The notes beneath the pieces were generated by a model. It did no database searches and was not told the origin of the DNA. It was given only the letters and a program-made list of their open reading frames with translations. From NCBI RefSeq assembly GCF_900109045.1, contig NZ_FNYL01000001.1:124001-188000 (forward strand): a stretch of 64,000 nucleotides of DNA, read 5' to 3'. Positions 17,162-25,261 of the stretch are shown one piece after another. This DNA is from Dyadobacter sp. SG02. GTDB taxonomy: Bacteria > Bacteroidota > Bacteroidia > Cytophagales > Spirosomataceae. The translations under genes were made by a program, and so were the position numbers. Positions within the stretch are counted from its first letter, which is position 1; each line of letters starts with the position of its first letter.

Positions 17162-17833
17162 ATGAAGATCAGTAAAGAACTTATTGAAAAATACCATCAT
17201 GGCCGCTGTACCGACGAGGAAAAGGCTGCGGTGGAGGGATGGCTGCTGAGCGACGATGCCGACGAGACCGTGGAATGGAGCTTGCCCGATGAAAAATTGG
17301 CATTGCAATCCGAAATGTGGAACGAAATCGCGGCTGTACTCCCCTCTTCGGCTGAAACTCCCAAAGCCAGGCCCGTGATCGTGCGTTCACTTTGGAAGCC
17401 GGCTGTTGCGGCTTGCCTGCTCGCCCTACTGGGATCTGTACTTTACAGTTTGAAACATGAATCCGCCACGCAGGAAGTCATTGCACTCAACAATATCTCC
17501 GGCACAGAGAACAAGGCGCTTCACGAGAAGGAATTTACCCTATCCATTGCACCGAAAAGCAATGTAGCCATTAACAGTAAAACCGGTATTATGGATTTCT
17601 GCGGGGCCGTGCTGATCAACCCCAAGGAAGATATCGAACTCACTTTTCAAGGTACTTGTGCCAATCCTGCCCAGAACAGGGAGAAGGTTTCGCTTAAAAA
17701 AGGGCAAAACTATATTGCGCTTAACTATGGTGGCAATGCGCAGACGGGCGAAGTAATTGTCGTCGAGGAAGGGGCTATGGCAAGCCTTCCGCCGCTCGTT
17801 TTCAAGCAACTCATGCATCAGTTCAATATCTGA
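17162..17833 (+). CDS. short anti-sigma factor, FecR-like N-terminus
   Basis: A 223-residue membrane protein. The N-terminal cytoplasmic domain (KELIEKYHHGRCTDEEKAAV...WL) is the same type as in the full-length FecR-like protein at 50963-51925, and would hold the sigma factor. One membrane span is at about 80-97 (AVAACLLALLGSVLYSL). The periplasmic part is only about 125 residues and lacks most of the FecR/DUF4974 receptor-interaction region, compared with roughly 320 residues in normal FecR. Signal input must therefore differ from the classical FecA-FecR route. The stop is 8 bp before the next start, so it is translated with the lipoprotein gene. Confidence 0.75.
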   Translation: MKISKELIEKYHHGRCTDEEKAAVEGWLLSDDADETVEWSLPDEKLALQSEMWNEIAAVLPSSAETPKARPVIVRSLWKPAVAACLLALLGSVLYSLKHESATQEVIALNNISGTENKALHEKEFTLSIAPKSNVAINSKTGIMDFCGAVLINPKEDIELTFQGTCANPAQNREKVSLKKGQNYIALNYGGNAQTGEVIVVEEGAMASLPPLVFKQLMHQFNI

Positions 17834-17841
17834 CCTAACTC

Positions 17842-19068
17842 ATGATACATCGTTACCGGAGTGTTATCCACTTCGTCATTTTCGTGTTGCTTTCCGTTGT
17901 TCTGCTACCGGGTTGCCGGGAGAAATCCGGTGAAAAACAGCCCGATACCCAAAAGAAATACAGCATCTATGCCATGATGAAAAATGGCAAAGAATACATC
18001 CTTCAAACCGATTCGCTCGCTTCTGGTGAAATAAATCCTGAAAAATCGGGTGCGCTGGTCGTACCGGCGCCGCTTTACTACGAGCTGATCGTGCGCGAGG
18101 GCCGGTATTACAGCATTGATCGCCGGAGAAGTTCGTTTGTGCGATACAAGATTGTCAACGACGAATTTGTGAGGGATACGTCCGTTGCTATTACGGGGTT
18201 TTCGTCGGTAGAAAACTATAACTGGTTATCGCGCGATTCGTTGATGATCCTCGGCTACGACGAGGACGCAAGGAAAGTTCGTTATGTCAAAATCGATGTC
18301 CGCAACCTCAGCATTACCCAGGGCACGGTGCCCATTCCCACGCCGTTCGGCAACTATAACTGGCTGTCCATCGGCTTTTCGCAGTTTCTCGAAAACAAAT
18401 TGTACATCGGCTACTGCTACCATACCTACACCCTCGACAATTATACCACGGGCGACACCATTTATACAGCCATCCTCGACTACCCACAGCTGACACCGCT
18501 GAAAACACTCAAAGACACCCGCTCCGTTTATCCGGGCGGTGTGAATACGCGGCAAAGTCATTCATTCGTGACCGAAAAGGGTGATTTCTATTTCATCGCC
18601 TGTCCGGGAATAGCGTCAGGAAATTATCCGGAAAAGCCTACCGGCATATTCCGCATTAAAAAGTCTCAGGAAGAAATCGACCCGGATTATTTCTTCAATA
18701 TCTCGGCGTCCCCTATTAAGAACCACGGCTACGGATTTTGGTATGTCGGAAACGGCAAAGCCATCGTCAGAACCGAACGCAAAGGGCTTTACACCGGCAT
18801 GAAGGACCATTACAAAGTTCCCCATTTCGATTTTTACCTGCTCGACCTCGAAAAGCAGACAGCCCACCGCCTGCCATTGCCTCTCGACAAGGGAACCTCG
18901 CGCCAATGTGTGCTGGTTGAGAAAGGAAAGGTATACATTACCGTTAATTCGGGAAATGAGGGGTGCTACGTATGGCTCCTCGACCCGGAGACCGGTTCTT
19001 TGAAAAAGGGATTGAAATTCAGTGATGATACTGAATATATTTTGCGGTTAGAGCGGCTGACGGAATAG
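17842..19068 (+). CDS. DUF4374-like lipoprotein, XusB-like (surface siderophore-binding candidate)
   Basis: A 408-residue lipoprotein with a signal peptide ending VLLPGC (Cys25 acylated) and a predicted beta-propeller made of repeated strand blocks. The late blocks (IFRIKKSQEEIDPDYFF, YVGNGKAIVR, DFYLLDLEKQTAHRLPLP, KVYITVNSG, LDPETGSLKKGLKF) follow the DUF4374 pattern as I recall it. In Bacteroides thetaiotaomicron a DUF4374-type lipoprotein, XusB, captures enterobactin and works with the receptor XusA and the PepSY protein XusC; the same three gene types are present here by 23861. The family is well supported by pattern, but ligand specificity is inference. The gene follows the anti-sigma gene by 8 bp. 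Confidence 0.7.
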   Translation: MIHRYRSVIHFVIFVLLSVVLLPGCREKSGEKQPDTQKKYSIYAMMKNGKEYILQTDSLASGEINPEKSGALVVPAPLYYELIVREGRYYSIDRRRSSFVRYKIVNDEFVRDTSVAITGFSSVENYNWLSRDSLMILGYDEDARKVRYVKIDVRNLSITQGTVPIPTPFGNYNWLSIGFSQFLENKLYIGYCYHTYTLDNYTTGDTIYTAILDYPQLTPLKTLKDTRSVYPGGVNTRQSHSFVTEKGDFYFIACPGIASGNYPEKPTGIFRIKKSQEEIDPDYFFNISASPIKNHGYGFWYVGNGKAIVRTERKGLYTGMKDHYKVPHFDFYLLDLEKQTAHRLPLPLDKGTSRQCVLVEKGKVYITVNSGNEGCYVWLLDPETGSLKKGLKFSDDTEYILRLERLTE

Positions 19069-19075
19069 TGCGCCG

Positions 19076-19999
19076 CTACGCGTTCCTGATTTCTTCCCGA
19101 GTAAGGCCCGTGATCTCCGAGATTGTCTCAATATCAAAGCCTTTCGCTTTCATATTTCTTACAATTTCCAACTTTCCTTCTTCGCGGCCTTCCTCTCTCC
19201 CTTCCCTGATTCCTTCCTCAATCCCCTCCTTCATCCCCTCCTCTCTCCCCTCCCGCATCGCTACCTTTTTCGCGTACTCGTCGGAATTCTCATTATCCCA
19301 TTTCACTTTCAAATATGCATCCCACGCCATCTTTTCTTGCTGATTTAGGTTACAAACTTCCGCTATTCTGAAAACTTTATCATAAACAGGCTCTTTCAAG
19401 ACTGCCGGAACATTATCCAATTTACTCAAATTCTTCAACAAATACAGCCACCTGTCCAGCTCGGTCACGAGTTCCGATTCCCGCTTCGCAAAACGAGGCA
19501 TTTCGATGAATGTCAGGCCAAATTTATCATAAAAGACCTGCCCGTTGCTCCTCTTGATTAACCTGATTTCGTGCAGGTAATCGTCATCAGCCGAATCTTC
19601 AAAACAAAAATCCATCAAACCAATCAAATACACCGGTTTAAGGTCATATTTCCAGTTCGCTGCACCTGCCTCCACCTGATCGCGGATCAGCGAGGCTGAA
19701 TAGTACAGGCACCGGTCTTTAAAATATTCCTGTCTGACGCGCTGCACTTCGATAATGAATTGCTCCCCGTCTGCTCCCGTGCAACATAAGTCGAAAATAG
19801 CCTTACGGAATATCGAAATCTGGCCGCTGTTTTCATTTTGGTTGAATGTCAGATCTGCGATATGTCTTTCTCCGGCGAAAAGCACATTCAAAAAATCGAT
19901 CAAGATGTCCTTACTGGCTTCCGAACCGAAAATCCGTTTGAAGCCGAAGTCTGAAAGCGGATCGATGAATCGTCCGTAAGGGATTTCATGTATTTTCAT
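19076..19999 (-). CDS. Rpn family recombination-promoting nuclease / PD-(D/E)XK transposase-family protein
   Basis: A 307-residue protein with the Rpn/PDDEXK signature: the start RFIDPLSDFGFKRIFG, then the nuclease core IFDLCCTGADGEQFIIEVQ (metal-binding Asp, then E-x-Q) and a C-terminal helix. Rpn proteins are DNA endonucleases that raise RecA-independent recombination; many copies lie at variable chromosomal sites. It sits on the opposite strand, 7 bp from the end of the XusB-like gene, and splits the Xus-like locus. The C-terminal region holds a tandem Glu/Gly/Arg repeat (19172-19258). Confidence 0.88.
   Translation of the reverse strand: MKIHEIPYGRFIDPLSDFGFKRIFGSEASKDILIDFLNVLFAGERHIADLTFNQNENSGQISIFRKAIFDLCCTGADGEQFIIEVQRVRQEYFKDRCLYYSASLIRDQVEAGAANWKYDLKPVYLIGLMDFCFEDSADDDYLHEIRLIKRSNGQVFYDKFGLTFIEMPRFAKRESELVTELDRWLYLLKNLSKLDNVPAVLKEPVYDKVFRIAEVCNLNQQEKMAWDAYLKVKWDNENSDEYAKKVAMREGREEGMKEGIEEGIREGREEGREEGKLEIVRNMKAKGFDIETISEITGLTREEIRNA
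19172..19258 (-). repeat. in-frame tandem REEG/EEGM-type coding repeat (polypurine tract)
   Basis: Twenty-nine codons of the Rpn gene encode about seven tandem four-residue units of the form (R/K/I)(E)(E)G. On the minus strand the 87 bases are almost entirely purine. The 12-bp period allows in-frame gain or loss of units by slippage, changing linker length without a frameshift. Such a tail is a common feature of this family, so the repeat is expected, but the copy number may vary between strains. Confidence 0.8.
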
Positions 20000-20011
20000 A
20001 GTGTGTCCTGA

Positions 20012-20030
20012 CGGAGGTTCTTAGCCTCCG
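20012..20030. other. hairpin between the Rpn gene and the PepSY gene
   Basis: CGGAGG and CCTCCG form a 6-bp perfect stem around a 7-base loop, 13 bp upstream of the Rpn start on the minus strand. It could shape the 5' leader of that gene. There is no T-tract, so it is not a terminator. A second imperfect palindrome (TTACC...GGTAA, 20088-20108) lies between it and the PepSY gene. Confidence 0.35.
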
Positions 20031-20185
20031 AATTTATATGAAAGCATACCCACTCTCCCTACACAATGATCATACAGTAGCCATTTTTTACCAAACGGCC
20101 TTCGGTAAACGGGCGATTGGGCTACTCATTTCAAAAGAGAGAAATCCTCCTTTACAAAACCTGGCGAAATAAGAGTTGGTATTCC

Positions 20186-21343
20186 ATGAACATTCTCAAA
20201 AAAATCAATGCATGGCTGCATTTGTGGCTGGGACTTGCGTCCGGAATTGTGGTAATTATAGTTGGCTTTACCGGCTGCATTCTCGTCTTTGAAAGTGAGC
20301 TGGAAGTGCTGACCATGAAGCACCTCCGCGCCCCGAACCCGGAGAACAAGGCGATGTTGCCGCCGTCGGCACTCTGGAAATCGGTCAAACAAGCGTTGCC
20401 TGAAAAGGAAATCCACAGCGTATGGTACCATGGCGAAGGCCAGACCGCCCATTTTAGCCTCAATTCGGACTCGCTGGTGTACGTCAATCCATACACCGCG
20501 GAAGTAGTGGCGATGGTCGATCATGAGGACTTCTTCCACTTTATCCTCGACGGCCACACCAGCCTCTGGATCGAAGGAAAACTCGGGACCGGGATCGTCA
20601 GCTATGCTACGCTGATATTCTTCATCCTGCTCATCACCGGCATGGTGCTTTGGTGGCCCAAAAAGTGGTCGAAACCGGAACGGGACAAGGCATTGAAAAT
20701 CAAATGGCGGGCGAAGTTCAAGCGTGTCAATTACGATCTGCATAATGTGCTCGGCTTCTATTCGCTCACCATTGCATTGATATTGACCATTACCGGCCTG
20801 ATTATGGGTTTTCAATGGTTTAATAAAAGTTTCTACTGGATGGTTTCCGGCGGGCAGGAAGCTCCCCGTTACGAGCGGGCGTTTTCAGATACCACGCAAA
20901 ACCTGCCACTTGCGAGCCTGGCGAAAGTCGACGCGGCATGGCGGAAGGGCGTTACCGAAATCGGGGTGCTGAATAAGGAAGCCATCATCGTTTCCTTTCC
21001 CGAAAAGACTTCCGAACCGATCGATCTCTGCACCGATATGCATAATGGCTCCTGGCGCTATGTATACCTCGATCAACACACACTGGAAGAGCTGCCCGCG
21101 AGCCAGCCGCAGATCTCCACGCTGGACATGGCCCAGTGGCTCCGCCGCACCAATTATGCCATGCATGTAGGCGCAGTGGGTGGAATGCCTACTAAAATCC
21201 TGTTTTTTATTGCCAGCCTGATCTGTACCAGTCTGCCCATTACCGGCTTTTACATCTGGTGGGGCAAGAAGGCGAAAACCAAAAAGCGGAGCAAAACATT
21301 GTCAACCACGTCCCAATTTTCGGTTTCTACCGGCAAAGCCTGA
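20186..21343 (+). CDS. PepSY-domain inner-membrane protein, XusC-like
   Basis: A 385-residue protein with about four membrane spans. It begins KKINAWLHLWLGLASGIVVI, the usual first helix of PepSY-associated TM proteins. The periplasmic PepSY region (about 50-130) follows, then paired spans with conserved His residues (HEDFFHFILDGHTSL, YDLHNVLGFYS, NYAMHVGAVGG) that probably bind heme. The last span holds ITGFYIWWGKK. This family is thought to move electrons across the inner membrane for ferric-siderophore reduction; XusC of Bacteroides belongs to it. An in-frame TTG at 20117 exists, but ATG 20186 begins the conserved domain. It is followed 73 bp later by the TonB receptor. Confidence 0.85.
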   Translation: MNILKKINAWLHLWLGLASGIVVIIVGFTGCILVFESELEVLTMKHLRAPNPENKAMLPPSALWKSVKQALPEKEIHSVWYHGEGQTAHFSLNSDSLVYVNPYTAEVVAMVDHEDFFHFILDGHTSLWIEGKLGTGIVSYATLIFFILLITGMVLWWPKKWSKPERDKALKIKWRAKFKRVNYDLHNVLGFYSLTIALILTITGLIMGFQWFNKSFYWMVSGGQEAPRYERAFSDTTQNLPLASLAKVDAAWRKGVTEIGVLNKEAIIVSFPEKTSEPIDLCTDMHNGSWRYVYLDQHTLEELPASQPQISTLDMAQWLRRTNYAMHVGAVGGMPTKILFFIASLICTSLPITGFYIWWGKKAKTKKRSKTLSTTSQFSVSTGKA

Positions 21344-21416
21344 TATTTACATTCGAATGCATTTCATCAACCCCTAAATTTCCCGCGCTGCCGCTCCGGG
21401 ATGCGCTTTCACGAAC

Positions 21417-23861
21417 ATGAAGTTTCAATACAGTTTCCGTTTCCTCCTTCCTTTTCTGATTAGCCTGCTGATCGGTCAAACCAGCTTTTCACAAACGTTG
21501 CCGGGCTACCTGATCAAAGGGACGCTCATTGACTCTGCTTCTTCCAAAGCCATTGAATTTGCCACGATCAGCATTCTCGATGACCAGCAGCAGGTCATCG
21601 CGCTTACTTATTCCGATGAGAATGGTTATTTCAAATCCACAGACATCAAAACGGGCTCTTATTTCCTGAACCTCTCATTTGTTGGTTACCGCCAGAAGCG
21701 TCTCGCATTTACGATCACATCCGCCAGTCCTTATGATTTTGGGACAATAAAACTGATTTCGGACGTAAAACAGCTGGACGCCGTGACGGTTACGGGCATG
21801 AAACAACTGGTGGAGCAACAACCCGGCATGCTCATTTACAATGCGGAAAAGGACATCAGCAATATCGGTGGAACGGCAGCGGATGTGCTCCGCAAAGCAC
21901 CCATTCTGAATGTAGATGCCGCAGGCAATGTAACCATGCGCGGGAATTCCAACCTGCGGATTCTAATCAACGGAAAGTACTCCGGCCAGATGGCCCGCAA
22001 TGCAGCGGACGCATTGAATATGATGCCCGCGGGATCGATCAAATCCGTGGAAGTGATCACCAGCCCCTCTGCACGTTACGATGCCGAAGGTGCAGCAGGG
22101 GTTATCAATATTATCACTAAAAAAGGCAACCAGAGCACAAGCGGCACCATCGAGGTAGTGGGTGGGAACCTGGAACAGGCCATTAACCCGCGCGTTGCCG
22201 TGAACCGCGATAAGTGGAATATCAGCTCCACGCTGCATTTACACAGGTTCCGAAACAAAGAATTGTCGAACGTCGATCGTACTACCTTTGAAAACGGCGT
22301 AGAAACCGGCAAAGTGCGGCAGGAGATCGTGCGCGACAATGCCAAACCGCACAGCTCGGGCGATGTGCAGATCGAATACCTGGCCGACAGCACCAATGTC
22401 TTCAACTTTTCCGTGAATGGCTGGCTCGGCAACTGGCCGCAGAACAGCGAGCAGCACAATAGCCGACTCACGCCTGACGGACAAGTAATCGACCAGTTTT
22501 TCCAGTCCGTCAAAACCAAAGCGCCCAACAAAGGCATCGACCTGAATTTGGGTTATACCAAAAAATTCAGGAAACCGGGCGAAGAACTGTACTTAATGGC
22601 ACAACACAACCGCTCGATCGACGACTTCAACTACAATGCTATCCAGCGTGACGATGAGCAGTTCCTCATTTACCGCGAAATCAATGATAACACTACTCAT
22701 AATCGCGAATGGACGTTCCAGGGCGATTACATTCTGCCACTCACGCCGTCGGGCAGGCATGCATTAGAAAGTGGTGTGAAGGCGATATTGCGTAATGTGA
22801 GCAGCGATTATCAAGTGCAGGCCAGCGAAAACGGCACACCCGATAACCTAAGTATCATCCCGTCCCGCACCGACCGCTTCGATTACCGCCAGGATGTGCT
22901 CGCGGCTTACAGCCAGCTCAAATTCAAATGGAGCAGCGGCTGGGCCCTGCACGCAGGCGCACGCATGGAAGGCACTTTCCTCGAAGGCGACCAGCGTGAT
23001 GCCGGCGTACATTTCACGAGCAACTTCTGGAATTTCGTGCCCAGCGCAACGATTTTCAAGAAGCTCGATGCGAACAACAACCTCACATTAAGCTACACGA
23101 AACGCATTTCGCGGCCGTCGATCTGGGATCTCAACCCCAACCGTGACAGCCAGGACCCGAAGAATATCGTCGTCGGTAACCCGTCGCTGAAACCGGAGGA
23201 AGTGAACCAGGTGGAGTTTACCTATGCGTTGCAGACGAATTCCGACCTGTTTCTGAACATCTCGGCATTTGGCAGAAAAACCAATAATTCCATCGAAAGC
23301 ATTGTCACGATGGATGCGGAAGGGGTGGCCACTACTACCAAGCAAAACCTCGCCTCGAACGCGCAATACGGTATCAACTTCTCGACGTCCTTCTCGCTAT
23401 TGCCCGACTGGAAGATCAATAGCAACGCCAACATTCGTCAGGCACGTTACAAAAGCGGCGCGCTCGGGATCGACAATAAGGGAATGGCTTGGGGACTCAA
23501 TCTCAATACGAGCCTGAAACTGCCCAACAATTACAGTGTCCAGGCATACGGCGACTACGACGCCCGCAGCATCGAGCTGCAAGGCTTCGAAGGTGCGTGG
23601 TTGTATTACAGTTTTTCAGCCAAAAAAGAGCTTCCCGCACGCAAGCTCACGATCACGCTCACGACGGTAAGCCCCTTCGGTGCCTATCGCCCGCAAAAAG
23701 AGGTGGTAAGTTCGCCGGAGTTCTATTCGATCACGCGTAACCAATACCTGATGCGCTCGGTAAAACTCTCGCTCAACTGGGAGTTCGGCGGGCTATTCAA
23801 GCAAGGCTCGGGCCGGAAGATCAGTAACGACGACCTGAAAAACGTCAAACAAGGCGGTTAA
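21417..23861 (+). CDS. TonB-dependent receptor / outer membrane beta-barrel protein, XusA-like by context
   Basis: An 814-residue outer-membrane protein with a signal peptide (1-25, ending SFSQ). A carboxypeptidase-regulatory-like domain (about 30-115) and a plug with the LDAVTVTGMKQ start and the GNSNLRILINGK and EVITSPSARYDAEG motifs follow. The barrel is of the beta-barrel family 3 type, with the RISRPSIWDLNPNRD motif seen in many siderophore and peptide receptors. It does not end with the usual aromatic residue but with a short polar tail. It is the third component, with 17842 and 20186, of a Xus-like set. The stop is 2 bp from the convergent DUF218 gene. Confidence 0.88.
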   Translation: MKFQYSFRFLLPFLISLLIGQTSFSQTLPGYLIKGTLIDSASSKAIEFATISILDDQQQVIALTYSDENGYFKSTDIKTGSYFLNLSFVGYRQKRLAFTITSASPYDFGTIKLISDVKQLDAVTVTGMKQLVEQQPGMLIYNAEKDISNIGGTAADVLRKAPILNVDAAGNVTMRGNSNLRILINGKYSGQMARNAADALNMMPAGSIKSVEVITSPSARYDAEGAAGVINIITKKGNQSTSGTIEVVGGNLEQAINPRVAVNRDKWNISSTLHLHRFRNKELSNVDRTTFENGVETGKVRQEIVRDNAKPHSSGDVQIEYLADSTNVFNFSVNGWLGNWPQNSEQHNSRLTPDGQVIDQFFQSVKTKAPNKGIDLNLGYTKKFRKPGEELYLMAQHNRSIDDFNYNAIQRDDEQFLIYREINDNTTHNREWTFQGDYILPLTPSGRHALESGVKAILRNVSSDYQVQASENGTPDNLSIIPSRTDRFDYRQDVLAAYSQLKFKWSSGWALHAGARMEGTFLEGDQRDAGVHFTSNFWNFVPSATIFKKLDANNNLTLSYTKRISRPSIWDLNPNRDSQDPKNIVVGNPSLKPEEVNQVEFTYALQTNSDLFLNISAFGRKTNNSIESIVTMDAEGVATTTKQNLASNAQYGINFSTSFSLLPDWKINSNANIRQARYKSGALGIDNKGMAWGLNLNTSLKLPNNYSVQAYGDYDARSIELQGFEGAWLYYSFSAKKELPARKLTITLTTVSPFGAYRPQKEVVSSPEFYSITRNQYLMRSVKLSLNWEFGGLFKQGSGRKISNDDLKNVKQGG

Positions 23862-23863
23862 TA

Positions 23864-25126
23864 CTAGGGATCGAGCGGCTCGTCGGCATCGATGTGCAAT
23901 GCATCCAGCACCGGATAAAACTCCACATCTGTCTCGCTGAGCCGCTTACCCAACTTGTAAGGAACGTGGTTGATTTCCCGCATGCAGCGGTTCACAAAAG
24001 CATCGCTCGAAATGGAATAGCTTTGCGAACGCATGGTCGAAACGAGGCAGGGCTTCTCCACCGGCATTCCGTAGCGGTAAAGCAACCGCACGCCATTACG
24101 CATGTTCGTAGTCGTGTGGCGCGCGTGAGGGTCCATGATGATCGCGTTTTCGGGTACTTTCAGCGTTTCCATCAAAAACTTCTTCATTTCAAATGCCTCG
24201 CTGTACTTTGTCTTGAAAGGGTGCACACGGCCTCCGGACACGACAATGTATGGCGCCAGTCCTTCGAAATACCGCAATGCGGCCACGCGGCAACGCAGCA
24301 TCCCGCCCTCGCTCAATGCGCGGTCATAGGTATCGGGGCCTGCGCCGGGAACGAGGATAATCGTGTATTTGAATTTGTTCCAATCGATTTTCTTCACACG
24401 CTCGAAAGCCGCTTTATTCACCGTCGAAACCATCGGTTCGTAGTCTGCCGCCTCGCTCCGCTCATTTACTTCGAGGAATTGAAGCGCGTAATGCATGGAT
24501 GGGGCGAAAAACAGGTTCGTACTTTTCTTTTCCTGACGCACGGTTTCGGTCACGTCGTAAACGAGCACGGGGTAACTTTTCGAGGTAGTTTTAAATTCAA
24601 TGGAGTCGATGGCGGGATAATTAGGCCTTTTACCTTCGGCATAGACTTCAATAGTGTGGTTAACACCTTTCGCATCCTGCTCCCAAGCCTTCCGCAGCAA
24701 TGCTTTTTCACTATCTTCTTTAATTAAAATGTAAGTTCCGGAAGGAATCAGGTGTTGTTTTACCAACTTTCCCAATGCATTGTTCTCACTGTAAAGCGCT
24801 TCGAGCCTCGCTCCTATCGCATTGATTTCTTCGGCGGAAAACTTCATTTTTCCGGTATAGCAAAGAAAATCGTTCTTGCATTCCTTCACCGATGTTTCCA
24901 GGTTTTTGTATTTCAAACCAGCCATGGCTGCCAGCTCGCTGTCCTTTTCCAGCAAAGATTTTACTTCTGGAAGCGATTCGAACAATGTGAGCAAATACCA
25001 GTTTTTGGACTGGATGATTGACTTGCCGGTAATCAGTTGATAGTCCTGTTTCGGGGCACGATTGGTTTGGGCAAAACCACTCAGGGTAAGGAGCATTAAA
25101 GCAAAAAAGGTCAAAGGTTTAGTCAT
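23864..25126 (-). CDS. exported DUF218 (YdcF/ElyC-like) domain protein
   Basis: A 420-residue protein with a signal peptide (1-19, ending GFAQ). The C-terminal half contains the DUF218 Rossmann-like core: TIILVPGAGPDTY, then YIVVSGGRVHPFKTKYSEA, ENAIIMDPHARHTTTNMRN and LVSTMRSQSY. DUF218 proteins are linked to envelope polysaccharide or cofactor metabolism in some bacteria, but their chemistry is poorly known. The N-terminal 200 residues form an extra alpha/beta region that I do not recognise. It is convergent with the TonB receptor and unlikely to belong to the iron locus. Confidence 0.8.
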   Translation of the reverse strand: MTKPLTFFALMLLTLSGFAQTNRAPKQDYQLITGKSIIQSKNWYLLTLFESLPEVKSLLEKDSELAAMAGLKYKNLETSVKECKNDFLCYTGKMKFSAEEINAIGARLEALYSENNALGKLVKQHLIPSGTYILIKEDSEKALLRKAWEQDAKGVNHTIEVYAEGKRPNYPAIDSIEFKTTSKSYPVLVYDVTETVRQEKKSTNLFFAPSMHYALQFLEVNERSEAADYEPMVSTVNKAAFERVKKIDWNKFKYTIILVPGAGPDTYDRALSEGGMLRCRVAALRYFEGLAPYIVVSGGRVHPFKTKYSEAFEMKKFLMETLKVPENAIIMDPHARHTTTNMRNGVRLLYRYGMPVEKPCLVSTMRSQSYSISSDAFVNRCMREINHVPYKLGKRLSETDVEFYPVLDALHIDADEPLDP

Positions 25127-25208
25127 AGCTGTAAAAGGAGTATGAAAAGGCCTGCAAACTAAGCGAATCCGTTTGACGGGATCGTTACCCGAAAGTTAAG
25201 AAACAAAA

Positions 25209-25237
25209 AAGGCCCGGACGTTACGTCCGGACCCGGT
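25209..25237 (-). terminator. Rho-independent terminator of the giant T9SS gene
   Basis: A perfect CCGGACG/CGTCCGG stem (25214-25220 with 25224-25230), extended by two more pairs across one mismatch, has a 3-base loop. On the minus strand it is followed by six T residues. It lies about 25 bp past the stop of the 25262-31240 gene. Confidence 0.85.
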
Positions 25238-25261
25238 TCTAGTGTGTGCTTCGATCTAATA

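Noticed and set aside
19070..20110. Rpn gene as a complete transposon with terminal repeats
   Set aside because: No inverted terminal repeats or target duplication could be seen by eye; Rpn genes often move without such ends.
23894..24727. 277-codon plus-strand frame opposite the DUF218 gene
   Set aside because: Shadow of a coding region; no domain-like pattern.
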